From Eutreptiella sp. 'Long Island Sound 2002' (lineage: Eukaryota; Euglenozoa; Euglenophyceae; Eutreptiales; Eutreptiaceae): a stretch of 64,000 bases of DNA. The stretch lies in assembly GCA_964036045.1 (NCBI GenBank), contig OZ038392.1, positions 40,586,806 through 40,650,805 on the forward strand, written 5' to 3'. A program made the position numbers and the translations under genes. The notes below the pieces were generated by a model. That model was not told where the DNA came from. It saw nothing but the letters and a program-made list of their open reading frames with translations, and did no database searches. Shown here in pieces: positions 44,901-55,828 of this stretch (the first letter of the stretch is position 1; the number at the start of each line of letters is the position of its first letter).

Positions 44901-47900
44901 ACTGCCAAAAAACGCACAAAATTGACCGTAAATCGTCAAAACGGCACCAGATTGGGCCAATGAGGTTGCTTTTCTGACATTTTGGCCCGATCTGGTCATT
45001 TTAAGGGGCTACAACATGATGTAACTTCGCAAGCAAGAGCCAATTGGGAATTCAGCCCCATATTTCCGGAGACTGCCCGAAAAACTGCTTCAAACGGTCC
45101 TAATTCACCAAAACGACCATCGTCGGCCAAAAAAAAGAAAAGTCGCGTTCTTAGAATTTGATTGCGATCATTTTAAGGGGCTGCATTGCAGGGTTTTGAG
45201 AAGGGCTGTCTTCCAGGGGGGGGGGGTCGCGTAACGTAGTAGTTGGTCACTGCTTCGGGCGCGGGGTCAGGGGCCCCCAACACCCCGACCCCCACAGAAG
45301 CCAGCCCCCTGCGGGGGGGAATTGAACAAGCGGGGGGAAATTGCACGAGATGGGGTCGCACGGGTGCTCAGATGAGAACGGGGAGGACAAGGAGCACAAA
45401 GGCAAAAAGACCATTCAAAGGCGGAGAAGGAGAAAACCATGAAAATACGGGAGCAACGGCGCCAGCGCCGGCCGCTAGGCTCCGTTTTTGTGGGCCCAAG
45501 CCCCACAAAAACGTAGCCTAGCGGGAGCTGCCTCCTGCCTTTTGCACAATATGGTTGCCCTATTGGCAGAAAAGGGTTGCCAGATGGGCAGCAAGTATAC
45601 ATGCCAAATATGGCAAAAAACTGCCAAAAAACGCACAAAATTGACCGTAAATCGTCAAAACGGCACCCAATTTGGCCAATGAGGTTGCTTTTCTGACATT
45701 TTGGCCCGAGCTGGTCATTTTAAGGGGCTACAACATGATGTAACTTCGCAAGCAAGAGCCAATTGGGAATTCAGCCCCATATTTCCGGAGACTGCCCGAA
45801 AAACTGCTTCAAACGGTCCTAATTCACCAAAACGACCATCGTCGGCCAAAAAGAAGAAAAGTCGCGTTCTTAGAATTTGATTGCGATCATTTTAAGGGGC
45901 TGCATTGCAGGGTTTTGAGAAGGGCTGTCTTCCAGGGGGGGGGGGTGGCGTAACGTAGTAGTTGGTCACTGCTTCTGGCGCGGGGTCAGGGGCCCCCAAC
46001 ACCCCGACCCCCACAGAAGCCAGCCCCCTGCGGGGGGGAATTGAACAAGCGGGGGGAAATTGCACGAGGTGGGGTCGCACGGGTGCTCAGATGAGAACGG
46101 GGAGGACAAGGAGCACAAAGGCAAAAAGACCATTCAAAGGCGGAGAAGGAGAAAACCATGAAAACACGGGAGCAACGGCGCCAGCGCCGGCCGCTAGGCT
46201 CCGTTTTTGTGGGCCAAGCCCCACAAAAACGTAGCCTAGCGGGTGCTGCTTCGTGCCTCTTGCACAACATGGTTGCACCATTGGCAAAAAAGGCTTGCCA
46301 GATGGGCAGCAAGTATACATGCCAAATATGGCGAAAAAAATGGCAGAAAACTGCCAAAAAACGCACAAAATTGACTGTAAATCATCGAAACAGCACCCGA
46401 TTTGGCCAATTAGGTTGCTTTTCTGGCGTTTTGGCCCGAGCCGGTCATTTTAAGGGGCTACAACATGATGTAACTTCGCAAGCAGGAGCCAATACAGAAT
46501 TCAGCCCCAAATTTTCGGAGACTGCCCGAAAAACTGCTTAAAACGACCCTAATGCGCCAAAACGAGCATCGTCGGCCAAAAAGAAGAAAAGTCGCGTTCT
46601 TAGAATTTCATTGCGATCATTTTAAGGGGCTGCATTGCGGGGTTTTGAGAAGGGCTGTCTTCCAGGGGGGGGGGGTCGCGTAACGTAGTAGTTGGTCACT
46701 GCTTCTGGCGCGGGGTCAGGGGCCCCCAACACCCCGACCCCCACAGAAGCCAGCCCCCTGCGGGGGGGATTTGAACGAGCGGGGGAAAGATGCACGAGGT
46801 GGGGTCGCACGGATGCTCAGATGAGAACGGGGAGGACCAGGAGCACAAAGGCAAAAAGACCATTCAAAGGCGGAGAAGGAGAAAACCATGAAAACACGCG
46901 AGCAACGGCGCCAGCGCCGGCCGCTAGGCTCCGTTTTTCTTGGGCCAAGCCCCACAAAAACGTAGCCTAGCGGGTGCTGCCTCTTGCCTCTTGCACAATA
47001 TGGTTGCCCCGTTGGCAGAAAAGGTTTGCCAGATGGGCAGCAAGTATACATGCCAAATATGGCGAAAAAAATGGCAAAAAACTGCCTAAAAACGCACAAA
47101 ATTCACCGTAAATCATCAAAAAGGCACCTGACTTGGCCAATTAGGTTGCTTTTCTGACATTTTGGCCCGAGCCGGTCATTTTAAGGGGCTACAACATGAT
47201 GTAACTTGGCAAGCAAGAGCCAATACAAAATTCAGCCCCAAATTTTCAGAGACTGCCCGAAAAGCTGCTAAAAACGGTCCTAATTCACCGAAACGACCAT
47301 CATCGGCCAAAAAAAAGAAAAGTTGCGTTCTTAGAATTCCATTGCGATCATTTTAAGGGGCTGCATTGCAGGGTTTTGAGAAGGGCTGTCTTCCAGGGGG
47401 GGGGGGTCGCGTAACGTAGTAGTTTGTCACTGCTTCTGGCGCGGGGTCAGGGGCCCCCAACACCCCGACCCCCACAGAAGCCAGCCCCCTGCGGGGGGGA
47501 TTTGAACAAGCGGTGGAAAGTTGCAGGAGGTGGGGTCGCACGGATGCTCAGATGAGAACGGGGAGGACCAGGAGCACAAAGGCAAAAAGACCATTCAAAG
47601 GCGGAGAAGGAGAAAACCATGAAAACACGAGAGCAACGGTGCCAGCGCCGGCCGCTAGGCTCCGTTTTTGTGGGCCAAGCCCCACAAAAACGTAGCCTAG
47701 CGGATGCTGCCTCTTGCCTCTTGCACAATATGGTTGCCCCGTTGGCAGAAAAGGCTTGCCAGATGGGCAGCAAGTATACATGCCAAATATGGCGAAAAAA
47801 ATGGCAAAAAACTGCCTAAAAACGCACAACATTCACCGTAAATCATCAAAAAGGCACCTGACTTGGCCAATTAGGTTGCTTTTCCGACGTTTTGGCCCGA

Positions 47901-49702
47901 GCCGGTCATTTTAAGGGGCTACAACATGATGTAACTTCGCAAGCAAGAGCCAATACGGAATTCAGCCCCAAATTTTCGGAGACTGCCCGAAAAGCTGCTT
48001 AAAACGGTCCTAATTCACCAAAACCACCATCATCGGCCAAAAAGAAGAAAAGTTGCGTTCTTAGAATTCCATTGCGATCATTTTAAGGGGCTGCATGGAG
48101 GGGGTTTGAGAAGGGCTCTCTTCCAGGGGGGGGGGGTGGCGTAACGTGGTAGTTGGTCACTGCTTGTGGCGCGGGGTCAGGGGCCCCCAACACCCCGACC
48201 CCCACAGAAGCCAGCCCCCTGCGGGGGGGATTTGAACAAGCAGGGGGAAATTGCACGAGGTGGGGTCGCACGGGTGCTCAGATGAGAACGGGGAGGACAA
48301 GGAGCACAAAGGCAAAAAGACCATTCAAAGGCGGAGAAGGAGAAAACCATGAAAACACGGGAGCAACGGCGCCAGCGCCGGCCGCTAGGCTCCGTTTTTG
48401 TGGGCCAAGCCCCACAAAAACGTAGCCTAGTGGGAGCTGCCTCCTGCCTTTTGCACAATATGGTTGCCCTATTGGCAGAAAAGGATTGCCAGATGGGCAG
48501 CAAGTATACATGCCAAATATGGCGAAAAAAATGGCAGAAAACTGCCAAAAAACGCTCAAAATTGACCCTAAATCATCGAAACGGCACCCGATTTGGCCAA
48601 TTAGGTTGCTTTTCTGACGTTTTGGCCCGAGCCGGTCATTTTAAGGGGCTACAACATGATGTAACTTTGCAAGCATAAGCCAATACGGAATTCAGCCCCA
48701 AATTTTCGGAGACTGCCCGAAAAACTGCTTGAAACGGTCCTAATTCACCAGAACCACCATCGTCGGCCAAAAAGAAGAAAAGTTGCGTTCTTAGAATTCG
48801 ATTGCGATCATTTTAAGGGGCTACATGGCAGGGTTTTGAGAGGGGCTGTCTTCCAGGGGGGGGGGTGGCGTAACGTGGTAGTTGGTCACTGCTTCTGGCG
48901 CGGGGTCAGGGGCCCCCAACACCCCGACCCCCACAGAAGCCAGCGACCTGCGGGGGGGATTTGAACAAGCAGGGGGAAATTGCACCAGGTGGGGTCGCAC
49001 GGGTGCTCAGATGAGAACGGGGAGGACAAGGAGCACAAAGGCAAAAAGACCATTCAAAGGCGGAGAAGGAGAAAACCATGAAAACACGGGAGCAACGGCG
49101 CCAGCGCCGGCCGCTAGGCTCCGTTTTTGTGGGCCAAGCCCCACAAAAACGAAGCCTAGCGGGTGCTGCTTCGTGCCTCTTGCACAACATGGTTGCACCA
49201 TTGGCAAAAAAGGCTTGCCAGATGGGCAGCAAGTATACATGCCAAATATGGCGAAAAAAATGGCAGAAAACTGCCTAAAAACGCACAAAATTGACCGTAA
49301 ATCATCGAAACGGCACCTGATTTGGCCAATTAGGTTGCTTTTCTGACGTTTTGGCCCGAGCCGGTCATTTTAAGGGGCTACAACATGATGTAACTTTGCA
49401 GGCATAAGCCAATACGGAATTCAGCCCCAAATTTTCGGAGACTGCCCGAAAAACTGCTTAAAACGGTCCTAATTCACCAAAACGACCATCGTCGGCCAAA
49501 AAGAAGAAAAGTTGCGTTCTTAGAATTCGATTGCGATCATTTTAAGGGGCTGCATGAAAGGGGTTTGAAAAGGGCTGTCTTCCAGGGGGGGGGGGGTGGC
49601 GTAACGTAGTAGTTGGTCACTGTTTCTGGCGCGGGGTCAGGGGCCCCCAACACCCCGACCCCCACAGAAGGCAGCCCCCTGCGGGGGGGATTTGAACAAG
49701 CC
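35935..49702. repeat. 719/730-bp satellite array, about 19 units
   Basis: The anchor TTGGTCACTG recurs at 36735, 37465, 38195, 38925, 39655, 40384, 41614, 42344, 43074, 43805, 44524, 45243, 45962, 46692, about 47423 (variant TTTGTCACTG), 48153, 48882 and 49613 (TTGGTCACTGTTTCTG). Spacing is 729-731 bp except three units of 719 bp (43,805-45,961) and one 1,230-bp gap where a unit lost about 230 bp. Each unit has a G9-G12 tract after CTTCCAG, two copies of TCATTTTAAGGGGCT, and a long hairpin. A diverged partial unit opens the array (GTCATTTAGAGGGGCTGCA at 35,938) and the last unit stops at GATTTGAACAAGC. Conserved open frames inside units follow from sequence conservation alone and look non-coding. 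Confidence 0.95.
36234..36285. other. Satellite hairpin, 23-bp stem (type copy)
   Basis: CCGCTAGGCT-C-CGTTTTTGTGGG pairs with CCCACAAAAACG-T-AGCCTAGCGG around the loop CCAAGC; only position 11 is unpaired. It recurs in all 19 units (about 36,964; 37,694; 38,424; 39,154; 39,884; 40,613; 41,110; 41,843; 42,573; 43,303; 44,034; 44,753; 45,472; 46,191; 46,921; 47,651; 48,381; 49,110). The base opposite C11 is T in most units, G (fully paired) near 39,192 and A near 37,003 and 49,150. Position 40,654 also has G, but that unit gains a mismatch elsewhere in the stem. Confidence 0.9.
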
Positions 49703-51820
49703 GAAATTGGGTTGACATCTCACGAGCAAAATGCTCAAAATCAGGCCAGCGTACAACTGGGCCTGAAGCCTGAGATTCAAAAAAGGGAAGCAAGGCTGCA
49801 CATCAGTGTGAGCCTTTGAGCACAAAAACAGTGCTTTTTGAGCGCCGAAGGCGATGGGTGTCAAATCCATTTTTCCCATCTAGCTCATTTGAGCTTAAAT
49901 CTAACTGCAAAAAAAAAAAAAACCTGGTGAAACAAAAAACTCAGCCCTACATGGACGCGCGTAGCTTTCCTGCCTAAGCGCAAGGCTGAGGGGAGGCGCG
50001 CATCACCTTAGGTACTCTCAGAGTCAAGGTTCTGAACTGTCTGGTGCTGCGATGGTTCCACAGATGACTGTGGCATCAAATCTGACATGTACTAAGGTAG
50101 CTGAGTCCGAATCCAGGCTATACAGTGGGAGACTGCCACTGCGGTGGCTCTCCACCGTGCAAGCGCGCACGAACACACGCAACACACACTGAAAACCTTT
50201 AGTCTACTCGGCCGTCCTGCTGCTTGACATGCTCAGCTCTTTCGTTGCGCTGCCTCTGGTGCAGCGCTCATCTCCTTCACTCGTGGCCGCAGGCGTGCGC
50301 TCTCTTCATCGTAACTCATTAGAGCGCTCTTATTCAACGTGACTGATCTTCTCACTCGAACTTGTCAGCCGAACTCTCACTCTGCTCGACGCCAGCACTC
50401 CAACGCGCGCTTCAGCGAACACAGGTCCAGGGACAGCTTTGCGAAACCCATTCCTTCAGTAAGAGCACAGCATCATTACAAAAGGGGCGTGGCAAGGAGC
50501 ACAGCTTCAACAAGCCTCTTGAGTTTTGCGCCGCCGACCCCTGCTCCAACGCGGAGGCCGCCAAGGGGACAAAGAGAGCGCAACAGCGCACACACTGGCC
50601 GCCACCAGTGACTCCACCACGGCAACCTCGTCTTCCAAAGAGTGATCAACGGAGTTGGTATTATGCTTTGCAAATTGCTCACCGTAAAAGAGATCAGTCC
50701 AGTAACCCATAGGGTATACAAACCCGAACCTTGCACTTTGGGTTGTAGAAGGTTCATCCGTTCGAGGATCCAATCAAGGGTCGTTTTATGGGTTCAAAGA
50801 ACACTTTGTCGGCTGTGGCGTGATCTTCAACACGTTCAAGAATCAAGAATCTTCGCGAACACACAAAGATGTCCGCTAGAAAGATGTCCTTGATTAGTGC
50901 CCTATAGAATTTGATGAAATCCTGCAGGTTTTTGATGGTGAAATCCCAAAACCAAAGGACAAGTAGAGCAAGAACAGGATGTGGATCGAATCAATGAATA
51001 GTTTGAAATCCAGTGTAACACAGAAGGGCTGCAGACAGACAAAGCAAGTATAAACACAAAGATTCAATCACAAATGGATAATACAAAAGATTTTATATGA
51101 AAACTGGACTGACTCTAGCCTCCAAGATAGCATCAAGCACTTCATGTGCACTCTTTTGGGAGAAATGGTGTTGGTTAGGAATATGGGGCATAGGTGTCAG
51201 GCCAGACACAGAATATGACTTGGCCAAGCAACTGAATTCAGAAACAGTTAAAAAGTAGAACCACAATAAGTGGTAGAAACAATTGAGTATAGGGGTCTTG
51301 GGGTGGGAGACCACTAGGCTTAACCTCCAAGGCCTAAAGCATGAAATGCCTATTTTATTTCGGTATATCCTCCATGAAGGAAGATACCTCCGCTCAGTTG
51401 AGTGGTAGGGGTGAACTTCATGGGGGACTAGGGTTACAACCCTAGTTACTTTGAGAAAGTGTACTTTAAGCTTCAAAAGAGAGATAAAAATACTTAAGTT
51501 AGTCTTAGCATCAACAAAAGGGTTTTAAGGGGGGCTTGGCCTGGATCAAGCCCTCCAAGAAAGACATGGCAGTGACTTTTTCTTACTCCCCGCTCGAGTA
51601 CTAGTTAGCTAAGCTAGTAGGACCAAGGAAAAAGGCTCAAATATTCCCAAAGTTACCTCAGAAAATGCATGAAACTTACCAAAAACATCCTCATCAGTTC
51701 ATAGAAGCCTGTCACACTGTAGGTACCCTCGAAAAACAGGGTAATGTACCGTGAATGATGTCCCTTCCATGGGGCATTCCTCAAAAGTCGCTCGCGTGCG
51801 ACGAAAACTTTAGGTAAAAA
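49703..51820. other. No supported gene
   Basis: Flank of the satellite array. It holds A15 near 49,910 and a perfect 20-bp palindrome at 51,427-51,446 (ACTAGGGTTACAACCCTAGT), which reads as two head-to-head telomere-like words. Frames at 50,339-50,712 and 51,093-51,476 lack recognisable domains. Confidence 0.45.
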
Positions 51821-51824
51821 TTTG

Positions 51825-51895
51825 GGGGTAGTGGGGTTTGAACTCAGGACTCCCTCCCTACAGCACATATGCTTGCCAGTTAGGGTACAGTCGAA
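51825..51895 (-). repeat. Degenerate tRNA-like sequence
   Basis: On the minus strand TACCCTAACTGG resembles a tRNA A box and GAGTTCAAACCCC a B box, at tRNA spacing. Acceptor pairing is poor (GACTGTA against TACCCCC), so it is probably a tRNA-derived relic. Confidence 0.3.
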
Positions 51896-52062
51896 CGCTC
51901 TAATGCGGACGGCTATCGCTGCATAAACAGCGCTTTAGTAAACGTGCTGACCAAGGGCCAAGGCGGAGCAATACTCCCAATGGAGGACACAAATCTCCAG
52001 GAGTTGAAAAAAAGAGAAAATGTAACCAACAGGGAGTGATTCCTGCGGTTTAGCGAAAGGTG

Positions 52063-52088
52063 TAGCGATTTAACAAGTCAAATCGCTA
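52063..52088. other. Perfect 9-bp-stem hairpin
   Basis: TAGCGATTT and AAATCGCTA flank an 8-base loop. A second, weaker stem (GACGA/TCGTC) follows at about 52,095-52,120. It may be part of the same repeat neighbourhood as the TAGGGTT-rich stretch to 52,850. Confidence 0.6.
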
Positions 52089-52299
52089 AAAATTGACGAA
52101 ATCACGCAAGAAATCGTCATTTTTACACCTAAACTCAAAGTCGCAGACAAGCGCGACGGAAGCGGACTTCAAAAACAAGGTTGCGCAAGCGTAAACGGCT
52201 TTTGAAAAAGAAGGTAAAAGCCGTAGTTTTTAAAGTTCTAAAGGAAATTTTTGCAGAGTTGCATCAAAATTTTTATAAACTTTAGGGAAAAGTATTCAA

Positions 52300-52860
52300 A
52301 CTCAACCCACACCAGAGTGCAGGTGGACAACCCAGCTCTCAGGTATGCTAGTGTCATTTCACACGCATGCATGGCCTTCGTGGTGGTTGCTGCATTAAAA
52401 CGTTAGGGTTGTCAACGCTGTGCTCCTTGGGGGTTCAGGTTCTCCTCTCTCCTGCTCTGCACAGGTCAAAACAGGAATGAAAGTTATGCGATGCGAATGG
52501 AGCGCGCAGCGCGCACGTAGGGTTAGAATATGCGCTGTGCACGCGATGCATGTGCCTAATTGAGGCATTCACACGCTGTGGCGCTTTCCCTGTACCCCGA
52601 TTCACCCTTGTTCTCTCTTCACAGGTTAGAAAAGAAAGTGCTTGCTTGTGTGTAGGCGTAGCGCTAAAGTAGGGTTGCTTAAAACGCTTAGGCTTGTTTT
52701 GCGCTGTGCAGTGCGCCACTTTCTCCCTCTTTCTGCAGGAAACAAGACAAGGGCAGCGTGCATGACACACAGTGCATTAATCTCTTAGGGTGGTTTATAA
52801 TTCGCCGTAGGTTTGTTTAAGCGCGTAGGGTTGTTTTGCGCTCGTTTTTTCCTCGGCATT
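52300..52860. repeat. Interspersed TAGGGTTG/GCGCTGTGC words
   Basis: GTAGGGTT or TTAGGGTT recurs near 52,403, 52,517, 52,669, 52,786 and 52,826, often followed by a GCGCTGTGC-like word. The spacing is irregular, so it is not a telomere. No gene is seen. Confidence 0.5.
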
Positions 52861-52872
52861 CACACGATGCGT

Positions 52873-53930
52873 GGTGAGTAAGGTAGGTAAGCCCAGGAGG
52901 AGCTCACCTCCTGGTTGAGTCACGCTTGTGATTGGTTACGTTGGGTTAAATTAGGTAAAAACAACAGGAAATGGAGTGATGGTGCATACCCGTGCATACA
53001 TATGACGCATCAAAGGGTAGGCCACGCGAAGTGCGCACGGTAAACCTTGTTTAGGTTACCCAGGGGCTCCACCCTACGTTCTTTAAGAGAACGGGTGGAG
53101 TTCCTTAAGCTTGCTTGCTTTTACTGAGGTTCAGGAACAGCGTATTATAGGCATCCTGAGAAGCGTATAACACGTGGAGGCTGTCTTGGTTCCTCAGTCT
53201 TGAACCTCAGTCATTGGCCTTTGCTTTACAGGTGGGAAAGTAAGGGCGATTGGTGCAGTCCCTCTTGGCAGCGCTAAAATATGCTGCGCGGATCACATAA
53301 ACAAATAAGTGCAGCTCAACCAGGAGTGGTGAGTGCAGTCGGAATTCACCGCCATCCACGCTGTGCACGCACGCTGAACACTCCCTCCCTCCAAGCCCTG
53401 ACAGGGAAACGCGTAGTGGCGTCCCTGTTAGGCCACAGCCGCTTAGTAGCGCTGTGTTCTCTTGCTTTCTCACAGGAGGGTCAATAGGACCCGAGACCTC
53501 ATTGACTGCAACACCAAGTAGCGTGTGTAGGTGTTAGGGTCAGCAGGCCTGGCAGGAGTTGAGTGCAGGTGATGAGGGCTCACCCTGCCTTCGGAGGCCG
53601 GTGCTGGCGTTAGTGAGTGTAGTGTAGTGGTGTCTCCTGTCCTGCGGGCTTTTCCACGTGGGCAGGGGAGTGCGTTAGCTTTTGGCCTTTAGCGAAAATG
53701 GGCGTTTTGTATGCCCTTAAAACACTTGGCCACCGCTCCCCTCTAGTAGGTAGGGCATTTGCCGTCTTCCCCCAAGGATAGGCGCCAGCACAGAAACTGG
53801 GCGCCATAGGAGCGGTACTAGTAACTGACTAGGACCTTCGGTCCGACATCAGCGAAGCCCATTGTAGTTGGGAGCCACAACCGGGAGAGAAGTGAGACAC
53901 ACACAGACATACGTAGCACACTTAGGGGTA
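52873..53930. repeat. 1.1-kb structured repeat, copy A (solo LTR?)
   Basis: It aligns along its length with 55,829-56,957. Shared strings include GGTAAACCTTGTTTAGGTTA, CATTGGCCTTTGCTTTACAG, CCACGCTGTGCACGCA, GGCCACAG and GCGCCAGCACAGAAA, with diverged intervals between. Four hairpins are conserved (53,067-53,100; about 53,307-53,340; about 53,394-53,434; about 53,781-53,804). Because copy B abuts the end of the gypsy pol gene, this could be a solo LTR of that family. No coding sequence is seen. Confidence 0.8.
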
Positions 53931-55828
53931 TGGAGAAAAGTTTATAGTGATTTCAACACTGTATTTGTGCCTCTCCTGCTGCTTGCTGCTGGTGTAGGGT
54001 TTCCTGCTGCTTGTTTTTGGAGATGAAAATGTTTTAGTTGCTGAAATACAATCAATCTAGGATAGCCCAAGTCAGAGGTAAGCAAGTAGAAGAGAATCAG
54101 GATCAAAGCATGAAGGGCTGCAGTGTAAACAGTGAAAGATGAAAGGATATTCACAGAAACTGCAACTCAAGGCACATCTGATTGCATATTCACAAAGATA
54201 GCTGAAATGTTTTGGAAAAAGAGTTGGAAAACTGCCCCATGGTCATTCAATCTCCATAGTGCCATCTCAGGAGATGTGCACTCTTTGTTTTGGGTCCCAT
54301 ATGTGCTGAGGTGGCAGGGCATGTGGCGATGAGGTCACTGCCATGTCACATGGGATCTTCCTACTTAGCTAGGCTGACCGGGAATTGAACCCGGGACCTC
54401 TCAAAAAGAGGTGCCCAGCCACCTAGGGTGCATACCACTAGGACAGCTAAGAATTCATGAGAAAACATAGATAAATTCATAGGCTCTGCCCTGGATATGT
54501 CAGTTCTCAGTCGACTCAGGAAAAGATGAATTGCTCACATTGATAGGGGATTAAGGGGTCCACTCCATATCCTGATTGGGTGTTTGGTTCCATAGGTCAA
54601 AATGTGTTATCACCACTTTTGGTTTGGCCAATACTAAGATAGATATGCCTGTGTGCTCAGTGCATCTCTAATACAACTAGAGTATGCCTCAAAGCATTGG
54701 AAAAGCACTTTTTCTTACTCCCCCCTTGTGCTGTGGTGGCCACCACTGTCGCATTTTCAGGAAAAAGGGATTTTTTCTTGGCCTTTCCTTGGTTTCCACA
54801 TCTACTTTAAAATACCTATAGTTTCCCTCGCACAGAAAAATGGGCGCTCACCATGGCTGGCGCCTTTTTGCTCCTTTGTTCGTAACATTTCCTACAGAAA
54901 GCTCAGCGCTCATGGCGCTGCCGGGGTTCCTGTGGCTTGGCTGGGCTAGTTTGGGAGCATGCCATAAACATGTGCATGTGCATTCCTCCCTGCAAGACGC
55001 AGCGCGACATAAACCCAACGCAAGACACAATATACACACTCGCATGGGTTCTCGTAAACCTGCTGGCGACCTGTGACCTGTCTTAGGGCAAAGGAGTCGT
55101 TAAAAAAATTAAATTGCCCCTTGGTGGGGTCTTGGGTTCTGCTCAGTCTCCTGGCTGCTGCTTTTCGGCCCGAACACGGCCTACTCAGCGACGCTTTCGC
55201 GAGGATATCTGCAGAGGCAGGAATGGCCGAATTATGGACGAATCCACGCAAACGCGAAGCGACAACACCTAAATCCGTCAAATGACGGCCTATAATTTTT
55301 CTAAGACAACACACCTGAGCAGAATCCAATTGTGCATCAGAAGCATATTTTTATGAAAATTATAGTCATCTCTCGATTTTTTAAATCAAGAAATTCCTAC
55401 GCATAAAAAGGCGGCGCGCAGGAGCGGCTCCTAGCAAACGCCGGAAAATGCAGAAATAATGAGATTATAAACGTATGTCTCACGTACAGTGGAAAATGAC
55501 GAGACACACATTAATAAATAAACATACAGATTTCACCCACACTGATAGAAGAATCAAAAATCCAAGAATTTGAAAATCAACGAAAAGACTTCAATGAATC
55601 AGGTATAAACCACAGGTGTGCTCGTCTCGTATGCAGCATACACATTGCTCGTCTCGTGTCTCCGTGAACGAGTCTTGTAGCAGTGCTAACAAACGATAGA
55701 GGGCTAGATTAGAAAGATTGCAGATGATTAGAGGTCAGATCAGGGTGATTAGACATACACACAAGTGCATAGCGACGTTCTCGCTTGCGCTTCATTCTCC
55801 GCCTCACCTTGCTTCACTCTCCAGCGGT
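53931..55828. other. Spacer with no supported gene
   Basis: Apart from the tRNA-like element near 54,372-54,447 nothing is recognised. A Met-rich short frame near 54,653 and a minus-strand frame at 54,946-55,329 lack domain motifs. Confidence 0.45.
54372..54447 (-). tRNA. tRNA-like sequence, probably a pseudogene
   Basis: On the minus strand CCGGG-TTCAATT-CCCGG is a perfect T arm and TGTCCTAGTGG an A-box-like segment; the span is 76 bases. GCTGTCC at the 5' end pairs with GGTCAGC at the 3' end in six of seven positions, but this acceptor overlaps the T stem by two bases. An ACCTC/GAGGT stem with loop TTTTTGA could be an anticodon arm (UUU, Lys), but the variable region would then be one base. 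Flanking CTTAGCT/AGCTAAG forms another perfect stem. A working tRNA is doubtful. Confidence 0.4.

Noticed and set aside
36735-49600. Open frames of 60-154 codons repeated in each satellite unit
   Set aside because: They recur because the DNA unit recurs. Both strands and several frames are open at once, unit length differs by 11 bp in three units, and starts and stops differ between units.
54372-54447. A functional Lys tRNA gene
   Set aside because: The acceptor stem overlaps the T stem and the variable loop would be one base long.
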